From the NCBI GenBank assembly GCA_021325365.1, contig JAJPHF010000135.1, positions 62,001 to 126,000 on the forward strand: a stretch of 64,000 bases of DNA, given 5' to 3'. How positions within the stretch are numbered: the first letter of the stretch is position 1; each line of letters begins with the position of its first letter. A program made the translations under genes and the position numbers. Shown one piece after another: positions 33,944 through 41,535 of this stretch. The notes beneath the pieces are model-generated. The model did no database searches. It was not told the origin of the DNA and saw only the letters and a program-made list of their open reading frames with translations. Source of the stretch: Pseudomonadota bacterium (lineage in GTDB: Bacteria > Chloroflexota > UBA6077 > JAJPHF01).

Positions 33944-35065
33944 ATGCAGACGACCGAAGTCCCAAGCGCACAGGCCGCGCAAGCGCACGACGCTGCGCTG
34001 GAGCAGCTTCACGCCGACATGGCGAAGGGCCATGCCCTGCCCACCTGGGTATACGTGTCGAAGTTCGTCACGCGCGAGCCGGTGGCCGGCTATCGCCCCT
34101 ACCTCTGGAAATGGGATCTGTTCCACGGCTTCCTGATGCGGGCCGGCGAGCTGGTCACGCCGGAGCGCGGCGGCGAGCGCCGCTCGATGGAGCACCTCAA
34201 CCCCGACCTGGCCTCTGTGTACAGCACGAGCCACACGATCGGCACCGCCTTCCAGCTCGTGCGGCCCGGCGAGGTCGCGCCCGCCCACCGCCACACGGCG
34301 GCCGCGATCCGCTTCGTCGTACAGGGCGGCGGTGGGGAGGTGTACACCGCGGTGCAGGGGGAGAAGCTCCTCATGGAGGAGAGCGACCTCATCCTCACGC
34401 CCCGCTGGACCTGGCACGACCACGCCAACCAGACCGGCCGCGACATCATCTGGCTGGATGCGCTGGATTACCCCCTCGTGAATCTCCTCCGTACGAGCTT
34501 CTTCGAGCCGTATCCGACAGAGCGCCAGCTACTCACCAAGCCAGTCCACTTCACGGCGCAGCGGGTTGGCCTGGCCCGGCCCGCCGAGCAATACCCCGAG
34601 GACGTGCCTATCGTCCGCTACGCCTGGGCCGATACCGCTCCGATCCTCGAATCGCTGCGGGACTCCGAGGGCAGCCCGTACGACGGCATCCTGCTCGACT
34701 ACGTCAACCCGTTCACCTCCGGCCCTACGCTGCCGACGCTCGGCTGCCACATACAGATGCTGCGGCCGGGCGAGCACACGCGCAGCCACCGCGCGACGAC
34801 CAGCACGGTGTACCTGGTAACGCGCGGCCAGGGGTATAGCGTTATCGCCGGGCAGCGTTTCGACTGGGCCAAGGGGGACGTCTTCGTGGTGCCACCGTGG
34901 ACCTGGCATGAGCACGCGAACCAGGCAGTGGGCGACAGCCTGCTGTTCTCGGTCACCGACCGGCCGGTCCTCGACGCCTTCGGCCACTACCGCGAGGAAG
35001 CGCTGACGGCGAACGACGGGCACCAAGAGATCACGTCGGTCTTCGAGCCCCTGACCCGGGTGTAG
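33944..35065 (+). CDS. Gentisate 1,2-dioxygenase-like bicupin
   Basis: A 373-residue two-cupin protein of the gentisate/salicylate/1-hydroxy-2-naphthoate ring-cleaving dioxygenase family. The first cupin has the metal site PAHRHTAAAIRFVVQGGGG near residues 113-131 and the third ligand in WTWHDHANQTG with IIWLDALDYPLV. The second cupin (GEHTRSHRATTSTVYLVTRG) has HRA in place of HRH, so iron should bind only the N-terminal half, as in known gentisate dioxygenases. ATG at 33944 follows GGGAG. The first structural gene after the LysR-controlled promoter; the natural substrate is not deducible but a hydroxy- or amino-substituted benzoate is likely. Confidence 0.85.
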   Translation: MQTTEVPSAQAAQAHDAALEQLHADMAKGHALPTWVYVSKFVTREPVAGYRPYLWKWDLFHGFLMRAGELVTPERGGERRSMEHLNPDLASVYSTSHTIGTAFQLVRPGEVAPAHRHTAAAIRFVVQGGGGEVYTAVQGEKLLMEESDLILTPRWTWHDHANQTGRDIIWLDALDYPLVNLLRTSFFEPYPTERQLLTKPVHFTAQRVGLARPAEQYPEDVPIVRYAWADTAPILESLRDSEGSPYDGILLDYVNPFTSGPTLPTLGCHIQMLRPGEHTRSHRATTSTVYLVTRGQGYSVIAGQRFDWAKGDVFVVPPWTWHEHANQAVGDSLLFSVTDRPVLDAFGHYREEALTANDGHQEITSVFEPLTRV

Positions 35066-35192
35066 CGCGCCGGCCGTGCGCGCTGGCCCCGGCTGGCACG
35101 CCCGTGTCGCGTTCGGTTGGACTGCGCCGGGCGGGGCGAGGGGCTGCCCGTTCGCCAGGCACCCGAATCCCGCGCCGCGTGGAGGTAGTCAG

Positions 35193-35597
35193 ATGGAGCG
35201 GAGGTTCCTCAACCCCTCGGGAGCGCTCAACTCGCTGCCGCGCGGGTATTCCCACGTGGTCCGCGTCGACCAGCCGGGCGCCGTCGTCTACGTCGCCGGG
35301 CAGGGCCCGCTTGACGCGAACCTCGGGCTCGTCGGCGGGAACGATTTCGAGGCGCAGGTGCGCGCCACGTTCCAGAACATCCAGCGGTGTCTGGAGCTGG
35401 CCGGCGCGTCGTTCAACGACGTGGTCAAGATGAACGTCTACGTGACCGACATCAAGAGCCAGCAGTGGCCGTTCCGCAACGTGCGGGCCGAATTCATCAA
35501 CACCGAGAACCCGCCCGTCTCGACGATGGTCGAGGTCTCGCGGCTGGCCATCGACGGGATGATGGTCGAGGTCGACCTGGTGGCCGTCGTCCCGTAA
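35193..35597 (+). CDS. RidA family deaminase-like protein
   Basis: A 134-residue YjgF/YER057c/UK114 protein. VYVAGQGPLDANLGLVGG, ATFQNIQRCLELAGASFNDV, KMNVYVTDI and the C-terminal VEVSRLAIDGMMVEVDLVAV are family blocks. The catalytic arginine of enamine deaminase RidA (near position 105, in a P-A-R-S motif) appears as P-P-V-S, so this is an Rid-like subgroup, possibly with a different activity such as 2-aminomuconate deamination. ATG at 35193 follows GGAGG. Second gene in the catabolic row. Confidence 0.88.
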   Translation: MERRFLNPSGALNSLPRGYSHVVRVDQPGAVVYVAGQGPLDANLGLVGGNDFEAQVRATFQNIQRCLELAGASFNDVVKMNVYVTDIKSQQWPFRNVRAEFINTENPPVSTMVEVSRLAIDGMMVEVDLVAVVP

Positions 35598-35632
35598 GCG
35601 GCGCGGCGCGCCCAGCCGAAGGGGGAAACAGC

Positions 35633-36796
35633 ATGCTTCACGGGCACCGTGTCTTCGACGCCGACGCCCACGTGGTCGTCAGCCAGCGCGCGTGGGCCGA
35701 CCTGCCCGAGCGCCTGCGCGCGCGCCGGCCGCGCCCCGTCCACGTCGAGGACGCCGAGGAGATGAGCGGCTACAAGACGTCGTGGTTCTGCGACGGGGTG
35801 GTGATCCCCCACCCCTGGGGCGAGCGCGCCCAGCCGGGCAACACCCCGCGCGGCTCCCTCGACCTCGAGACGTTCCCGGGCGTCGCCACGATGACCGACA
35901 GCCGCGTGAGCCTGATGCAGTTCGGGGGACAAGACCTCTCCGATCCCGACGAGCGCCTCAAGATCATGGACCAGATGGGCATCGACACGTCGGTGGTCTA
36001 TCCGTCGACCTTCTACGCCATCTGGACGACCGATCCGGAGCTGGAGGCGGCGCTCTACCGCTCGTACAACCGCTATGTTGGGAAAGCGTGTCAGTACAAC
36101 GCGAAGCGGCTCAAGTTTAGCGGGCTGTTGCCGCTGCGGCACCCCGACGAGGCCTGCCGGGCGATTCGCGAGATGCGGGAGCTGGGCGCCGTCGCGGCCA
36201 TCACCTTCAGCACCGCGGGCGAGCGACTGCTCTCCGACCCGGCGTTCAGCCCCGTGTTCGACGAGCTGACCCGCGCCCGCCTGCCGCTGTGCATCCACTT
36301 CGGCGCCAGCTATCCGCCGCTCTGGAACCTCGCGCGCACCATGTACATGGGCAACATCCTGAGCATGTCGGTGCCCGTATTCATGGCCTTCTTCGCCATC
36401 ACGGCCGGCGGGCTGCTGGACCGCTACCCCGACCTGAAGGTCGCGTTCCTTGAATTCGGCTCAGAATGGGTCCTCTACGCGGTACCGCGGATGGACAACT
36501 ACCTGACGCAGGCCAAGACGAACGGGCTGCCGTACGCCACCGACGTACCCGTGAGGATGATCGAGGACTACGCGCGGTCGGGTAACATCTACGTCGCCTG
36601 TGAGGCCGAGGACCGCGTCCTGCCCCAGGAGATCGAGTGCATCGGCGAGGACCAGATCCTGTTCGCCTCCGACATCCCCCATCCCGAGATGCGAGAGAAC
36701 GCCGCCGCGGAGATCCTGGAGCGCAACGACCTGACAGACATACAGAAGCGGAAGATCTTGTGGGACAACGCGGCTCGCTTCTTCGGGGAGCCGTAG
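35633..36796 (+). CDS. Amidohydrolase family 2 protein (ACMSD-like)
   Basis: A 387-residue TIM-barrel metal enzyme of the amidohydrolase-2 group that includes 2-amino-3-carboxymuconate 6-semialdehyde decarboxylase and related aromatic acid decarboxylases. It has the N-terminal DADAH metal motif, CIHFGAS mid-barrel, FLEFGSEWVLYAVPRMD where many relatives have a metal-binding His, and the late Asp in FASDIPHPE. ATG at 35633 follows GGGGG. Decarboxylation or hydrolysis of a ring-cleavage product is the likely role. Confidence 0.85.
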   Translation: MLHGHRVFDADAHVVVSQRAWADLPERLRARRPRPVHVEDAEEMSGYKTSWFCDGVVIPHPWGERAQPGNTPRGSLDLETFPGVATMTDSRVSLMQFGGQDLSDPDERLKIMDQMGIDTSVVYPSTFYAIWTTDPELEAALYRSYNRYVGKACQYNAKRLKFSGLLPLRHPDEACRAIREMRELGAVAAITFSTAGERLLSDPAFSPVFDELTRARLPLCIHFGASYPPLWNLARTMYMGNILSMSVPVFMAFFAITAGGLLDRYPDLKVAFLEFGSEWVLYAVPRMDNYLTQAKTNGLPYATDVPVRMIEDYARSGNIYVACEAEDRVLPQEIECIGEDQILFASDIPHPEMRENAAAEILERNDLTDIQKRKILWDNAARFFGEP

Positions 36797-36797
36797 G

Positions 36798-37952
36798 ATG
36801 CCCGCGCGGCCCACCCGCCGGCGCGCGCTCGCCCGGTCGCTTGTCGCGAGCCTCGCCGGCGCGCTCATCCTCATGACGCTCCTGGCATGCGCGCCAGCCG
36901 CCCAGCCGTCGGCTGCTGGACCGGCGTCGGCGGCCACCAGCGCGCCGCCGGCCGCGGTGCCCGCGGCGAGCAGCTTGGCCGCTCAGGACGCGGCGCCGGC
37001 GCCGAGCGCCGCGCTCCAGACGGTCACTATCGGCGTGATCAACACGATCGCCGACGCGCCCTTCTACCTTGCGGACAAGCGGGGCTACTTCCGCGAGGCG
37101 GGCATCCAGCCCGAGATGCAGGTCTTCCAGAGCGGCGCGCTGATGATCGCGCCACTGAGCGCCGACCAGCTCGACGTGGTCGGCGGCGGCGCGCTCTCCG
37201 CCGGCCTGTACAACGCCGTGGGGCGGAACATCAACCTCCACATCGTCTCGGGGCACTATGGCGAGGACGGCTCGATCGCCTCCGTACTGCGCAAAGACCT
37301 GGTCGACAGCGGGCGGGTGAAGAGCGTCGCCGACTTCAAGGGGCTGAAGCTCCAGCTCGCGGCCGAGTGCATAGAGCCGGAGGTGTCGGCGGCTCAGTAC
37401 CTGGCGACGGGCGGGCTGACGATGAACGACGTGGAAACGGTCTACATGGCGTTTGGCGACGTGCCGGCGGCCATCGCCAACGGCAGCCTCGACGTGGCCA
37501 ACCCCCCGGAGCCCCTCCCGATCCTGATGGAGGGCAACGGCACCGGTGTGATCCTGCACCGTTACGAGACCAACCGCCAGCTCGCGGTCATGCTCTACTC
37601 GCCCGCCTTCTCCAGCAGGAAGGAGCTGGCCACCGGCTTCATGGAGGCGGTCCTGCGGGGCAAGCGCGACTACTACAACGCGCTGTTCGGCGACCGGCGC
37701 GACCGCGACGAAGTGATCCAGATCATGATCGACACCACCCCCGTGAAGCAGCGCGCGCTCTACGACCAGATCGTGCTGCCGCGCGTGGACCCGAACGGCG
37801 ACCTCAACCGTGCGAGCATGGCCGAGGACCAAGAGTACTACCTGGCCAAAGGCTGCCAGCCGCAGCGCATCGACCTCGCACGGGCGATCGACACCAGCTT
37901 TCTGGACGCTGCGCTGGAGCGGCTCGGGCGTTACCAGGGTGGCTCGCCCTAA
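36798..37952 (+). CDS. ABC-type substrate-binding lipoprotein, NMT1/THI5-like (1)
   Basis: A 384-residue lipoprotein. The signal peptide has an Arg-rich start, a hydrophobic core and the lipobox LLAC (Cys31), followed by an Ala/Pro-rich linker to about residue 70. The mature domain begins VTIGVINTIADAPFYLADKR and contains LSADQLDVVGGGALSAGLYN. Receptors of this family feed nitrate/sulfonate/taurine or pyrimidine-precursor importers. It begins 1 nt after the amidohydrolase stop. No permease or ATPase gene is nearby. It is paralogous to the two other receptors in the island. Confidence 0.88.
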   Translation: MPARPTRRRALARSLVASLAGALILMTLLACAPAAQPSAAGPASAATSAPPAAVPAASSLAAQDAAPAPSAALQTVTIGVINTIADAPFYLADKRGYFREAGIQPEMQVFQSGALMIAPLSADQLDVVGGGALSAGLYNAVGRNINLHIVSGHYGEDGSIASVLRKDLVDSGRVKSVADFKGLKLQLAAECIEPEVSAAQYLATGGLTMNDVETVYMAFGDVPAAIANGSLDVANPPEPLPILMEGNGTGVILHRYETNRQLAVMLYSPAFSSRKELATGFMEAVLRGKRDYYNALFGDRRDRDEVIQIMIDTTPVKQRALYDQIVLPRVDPNGDLNRASMAEDQEYYLAKGCQPQRIDLARAIDTSFLDAALERLGRYQGGSP

Positions 37953-37963
37953 GCCGTGGATGC

Positions 37964-38004
37964 CCGCTTGCACGATTCACCCTACGGGTGAATCGTGCAA
38001 GCGG
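37964..38004. terminator. Perfect 19-bp hairpin after receptor gene 1
   Basis: CCGCTTGCACGATTCACCC and its exact complement enclose TAC (41 nt in total). It lies 11 nt after the stop. It lacks a T-run but is the strongest hairpin of the region. Confidence 0.65.
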
Positions 38005-38061
38005 CGACTGACGGAATGAGGGCGCATAACCGCCATCCCGAAGCAGTGAGGAGGCTAGCCG

Positions 38062-39201
38062 ATGGAGCGCCGGGAGTATCGCGCGATCGACTGCGACGGC
38101 CACGTGCTGGAGCCGCCGGGCATGTGGGAGCGGTACATCGACACGGAGTACAAGCCGCAGGCCCCGAAGATCATTCAGGACGGCGCGGGCATCGAGTGGC
38201 TCCTGGTTGAGGGACGGCTGATGCCGAAGGCGTCGGGCCGCGCGCGGGGCAAGACCGATGGCCTCAACCTGAGCCCGACCCAGGGCTACACGGCGCGGCC
38301 GGCGGGCGCTTTCGATCCGAAGCGGCGCCTCCAGGATCTCGACGCGCTCGGCATCGAGGCGGCCGTGCTGCTCCCCACTCAGGGGCTTGGGATCGGCGGG
38401 GTGCGCGACCCGAAGCTCGCGGCGGCGCTCTGCAAAGCCTACAACACCTGGGCGGCCGAGTATTGCAGCATCGCGCCCGATCGCCTGATCGGCGTGGCCG
38501 TCGTGCCGCTGCAGGACGTGGACGCCAGCATCCGCGAACTGGAGCGCGCCGTCAAGGAGTACGGCTTCAAGGCCGTGTCGGTCCGGCCCAACCCGTACTG
38601 GGTGCGCGAGGGCACGCGCACTCTCGACAACCCCGCGCTCGACCCCTTCTACGCGGCCGTGGCGGACCTCGGCGTGCCGCTGATGATCCACGAGGGGACG
38701 GGCGTCAACATGCCGACGGCCGGCGCCGACCGCTTCGACGTCTTCTTCTTCACACACATGGTGGCCCATCCGTTCGAGCAGATGCTCGCCTCGCTGTCGC
38801 TGATCGGCGGCGGCGCGCTGGAGCGGCACCCGAACTTGCGCCCGGTGTTCCTCGAGTCGGGCTGCTCGTGGCTGCACTACTGGCTCTGGCGCATGGATGA
38901 GCACTACGAGAAGCGCGGCCGGGAGGTACCATGGCTGCGGCAGAAGCCCTCGGACTACTTCCGCCGCCAGTGCGCCATCTCCTGCGACCCCGACGAGCCG
39001 AACATCGCCACCACGGTCGAGTACGTGGGTGCCGAGTGCTTCGTGTTCGCCACCGACTACGCCCACTGGGATGGCGTGGCCGATCCGGTCGCCGAGTTTC
39101 TAGAGCACAGCACGCTGCCTGACAGCGTGAACCGCCTGATCCTGCGCGAGAATGCCGGTCGTTTGCTGCGCCTGCCCTCGGTCGTCGGCAGCGGGGTCTA
39201 A
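38062..39201 (+). CDS. Amidohydrolase family 2 protein
   Basis: A 379-residue metal-dependent hydrolase or decarboxylase, second of its family here. Motifs: AIDCDGHVLEPPGMW, VLLPTQGLGIG, PLMIHEGTG, FLESGCSWLHYWLWRMDEHY and the late FATDYAHWDG with the catalytic Asp. The Glu in FLESG replaces the classical His as in its paralogue at 35633. ATG at 38062 follows GAGGAGG. It follows a strong hairpin and is itself followed by one, so it may be a separate transcript. Confidence 0.87.
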   Translation: MERREYRAIDCDGHVLEPPGMWERYIDTEYKPQAPKIIQDGAGIEWLLVEGRLMPKASGRARGKTDGLNLSPTQGYTARPAGAFDPKRRLQDLDALGIEAAVLLPTQGLGIGGVRDPKLAAALCKAYNTWAAEYCSIAPDRLIGVAVVPLQDVDASIRELERAVKEYGFKAVSVRPNPYWVREGTRTLDNPALDPFYAAVADLGVPLMIHEGTGVNMPTAGADRFDVFFFTHMVAHPFEQMLASLSLIGGGALERHPNLRPVFLESGCSWLHYWLWRMDEHYEKRGREVPWLRQKPSDYFRRQCAISCDPDEPNIATTVEYVGAECFVFATDYAHWDGVADPVAEFLEHSTLPDSVNRLILRENAGRLLRLPSVVGSGV

Positions 39202-39214
39202 GCTGACTCACCAG

Positions 39215-39255
39215 GTTAGCACAGCGGTCTGACGTTGCCAGACCGCTGTGCTAAC
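39215..39255. terminator. Perfect 17-bp hairpin after amidohydrolase 2
   Basis: GTTAGCACAGCGGTCTG, loop ACGTTGC, CAGACCGCTGTGCTAAC (41 nt in total), 14 nt after the stop codon. No T-run follows. Confidence 0.65.
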
Positions 39256-39515
39256 GCATCGGCCACGACCGCCTCCTCGTCAGCGCGAGACGCGTGCAGC
39301 CGGAGAGACAACAGGCGATGGTACCGCTCCCTAGAGCAGCTAGCGCTCGACCGTGCGGGGCCTGTCATCGTCTGCTGCGATCAGCGTTCGTCGGACCGTT
39401 GTTGGGCTTGATGGCCGTTGGGTGTGCGGGTGGTCACACTCCCCCGCCGCCCTCAAAGCCCCCGTCGTCCTTACGGCGTGGAGCGCCGCCCCAACCTGCA
39501 GGGGAAGTTGCCGGT
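39256..39515 (+). other. Stretch before receptor gene 2
   Basis: Together with the hairpin just before it this is a 314-bp gap. The only readable item is an in-frame extension of the next gene from 39318, which itself contains a hydrophobic run and Cys (GPLLGLMAVGC), an alternative lipoprotein start. I see no promoter of consensus quality. Confidence 0.4.
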
Positions 39516-40676
39516 ATGCGCTGCTTGACCGCTGCGCTCTGTGCGCTGGTGTTCCTCGTCGGTTGCGGGGGGGGCGCATCCAGTGGTCGCTCGTCTGCGC
39601 CCTCCCCTGCTGCCGGCGGCGCCGCTCCCCAGGCTGCCGCCCCGACAACGGCAACTAACGCTACGGCCTCTCACCCTGCGGGAGCAGCGCCCGCTGAGCG
39701 TACCGCGGCATCTACCGGCGCCAGTCCTGCAGAGCCTGAGGGCGTGCGGGTAGCGGACCTCGGCCTGGCCACCGACAGCTACACGTACCTCGCGATCGAG
39801 AAGGGCTACTTCCAAGAGCAGGGCCTGGAGGTGACTCTCGAGCATTTCGACACGGCGGCGCGCATGGTGGCGCCGATGAGTGCCGGCCAGCTCGACGTGG
39901 GCCGGGGCACGCCCAGCGCTGGGCTATTCAATGCCATCGCACGTGGTGTCCCATTGAAGATCGTCGCGGACCACGCGCGCGTCATTCCCGGGAGCGCCGA
40001 TTATGCCGTGGCCCTTCGTGCCGGACTCGCTGACGTGATCAACAGCTACGCCGACCTCAAGGGCCACACCCTGGCTTACACTGGTGAGGCCAGCGGTAAC
40101 GAGGCGAACCTCGACCTCGCGCTGCGCCAAGGGGGCCTGACGATCGACGACGTGGTCGCGATCGACATGGCGTTCCCCGACATGCTCCCGGCGCTCAGCA
40201 ACGGCGCCATCGACGGCGCGCTGCTCGTCGAGCCGTTTCTCACCCTGGGCGAGCAACGCGGGGTGCTCACCCGCTGGCGCACTGGCCCCGACTTCGCCCT
40301 GGGCCAGGAGCTGGCCGTGTTGATATACGCCCCCGGGTTCGCGGAGGAGAAGCCCGCGCTGGCGCAGCGCTTCATGGTAGCCTACTTGCACGGGCTGCGC
40401 GACTACTATGATGCCTTCTTCGGCAGCCGCCAGCACCAGGATGAGGTCATCGCGGTGCTCGTCCGCTACACCACGATCAAGGATGCGAACCTGTGGCGAC
40501 AGATGGCGCCGATGGGCGTCGACCCGAACGGGCGAGTCAACGTCGCGAGTCTGAAGGCGAAGCAGGACTGGTTCATCGCGCGGGGTCAGCAGCAGACCGC
40601 GATCGATCTGGATCAGGTGGTCGACCAGCAATACATCGACGCTGCCCGGACGCAGCTTGGCACGCTTAATCCGTAG
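39516..40676 (+). CDS. ABC-type substrate-binding lipoprotein, NMT1/THI5-like (2)
   Basis: About 386 residues from the ATG at 39516, with a short signal peptide and lipobox LVGC (Cys17), then a Ser/Ala/Pro-rich linker to about 75. The mature domain has VADLGLATDSYTYLAIEKGY, MSAGQLDVGRGTPSAGLFNA, AFPDMLPALSNGAIDGALL and the C-terminal VDPNGRVNVASLKAKQDWF, closely paralleling receptor 1 in the same positions. An upstream start at 39318 would give a second lipobox-like segment. The linker-coding DNA is less GC-rich than its neighbours. Confidence 0.85.
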   Translation: MRCLTAALCALVFLVGCGGGASSGRSSAPSPAAGGAAPQAAAPTTATNATASHPAGAAPAERTAASTGASPAEPEGVRVADLGLATDSYTYLAIEKGYFQEQGLEVTLEHFDTAARMVAPMSAGQLDVGRGTPSAGLFNAIARGVPLKIVADHARVIPGSADYAVALRAGLADVINSYADLKGHTLAYTGEASGNEANLDLALRQGGLTIDDVVAIDMAFPDMLPALSNGAIDGALLVEPFLTLGEQRGVLTRWRTGPDFALGQELAVLIYAPGFAEEKPALAQRFMVAYLHGLRDYYDAFFGSRQHQDEVIAVLVRYTTIKDANLWRQMAPMGVDPNGRVNVASLKAKQDWFIARGQQQTAIDLDQVVDQQYIDAARTQLGTLNP

Positions 40677-40789
40677 CCAGAGCCCGATCGCGGTGAGGGG
40701 GCAGGGACCCACCGGCACTCTGTCGGCTGTGCCGCCTTCAGCCCGGCTCAATAGCGCTTCGCCTGCAGTGTAGAGGAGAAGACTGGCTT

Positions 40790-41422
40790 ATGACCGAGGC
40801 GCTCACCACTCTGCGTGACCTCGTGTACCCTCCCCTGACCGCGCTGGTCGTCGTCGACATGCAGAACGACTTCTGCGACTCCCGTCACTTCCCCATGGCC
40901 GAGCCAATGCTGCCGCGCCTGGTGCGCTTCACCGCTGCGGCCCGCGCCGCCGGCTTGCCCATCATCCGCTTCCGCATGCTGAACACTCCGCAGACCAGCT
41001 CAGCTGTCTGGACCAGCCATCTCGGCGAGGGGCCGATCCAGCACCAGATCTGTGTGCCAGGTACTCCCGGCGCCGAGTTCCACCCCGATTTTCAGCCTGC
41101 ACCTGGGGATATCGTCATCACGAAGCCGCGCTACAGCGGCTTCATCGGCACCAACTTCGAGACGATCCTGCGTACGCTCGGTGTGCGGGCGCTGATCTGC
41201 ACCGGCATCGCCACCAACGTGTGCGTCGAGTCACTGGCGCGCGACGCCTTCCAGCGCGACTACTACACGATAGTCGTCAGTGACTGCACCGCAACACGCA
41301 GCCAGGCCGAGCACGAGGCTAGTCTGCACATCCTCCGTCGGCGATTTGGTGTGGTGGCCACGGCGGACGAGATCATCGCTTGTTGGCAAGACGCAGCGGT
41401 AACCGCACACGGAGCACCTTAA
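40790..41422 (+). CDS. Isochorismatase family cysteine hydrolase
   Basis: A 210-residue cysteine hydrolase. The catalytic triad of the family is visible: Asp in ALVVVDMQNDF, Lys in VITKPRYSGF and Cys in GIATNVCVESLARDAF, with the cis-peptide just before the Cys. Relatives hydrolyse amides such as nicotinamide, N-carbamoylsarcosine, maleamate or biuret, or isochorismate. In a ring-cleavage context, an acyclic amide such as maleamate would make sense, by analogy with NicF of nicotinate degradation; this is inference. Confidence 0.88.
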   Translation: MTEALTTLRDLVYPPLTALVVVDMQNDFCDSRHFPMAEPMLPRLVRFTAAARAAGLPIIRFRMLNTPQTSSAVWTSHLGEGPIQHQICVPGTPGAEFHPDFQPAPGDIVITKPRYSGFIGTNFETILRTLGVRALICTGIATNVCVESLARDAFQRDYYTIVVSDCTATRSQAEHEASLHILRRRFGVVATADEIIACWQDAAVTAHGAP

Positions 41423-41535
41423 AACACGGGCGACCTCCATACCCACGAGCCGAGCGGGGCCGGGGTTGGAGCTTTCCTCTGGCCTACCGGGGCATCTCTC
41501 CTTCAACTCACATCACGCACCTTAGGGGAGTTGGG

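Noticed and set aside
36399..39066. Antisense frames of 420-520 codons opposite the amidohydrolase and receptor genes
   Set aside because: They lack recognisable domains and ribosome sites; plus-strand genes have signal peptides and metal motifs.
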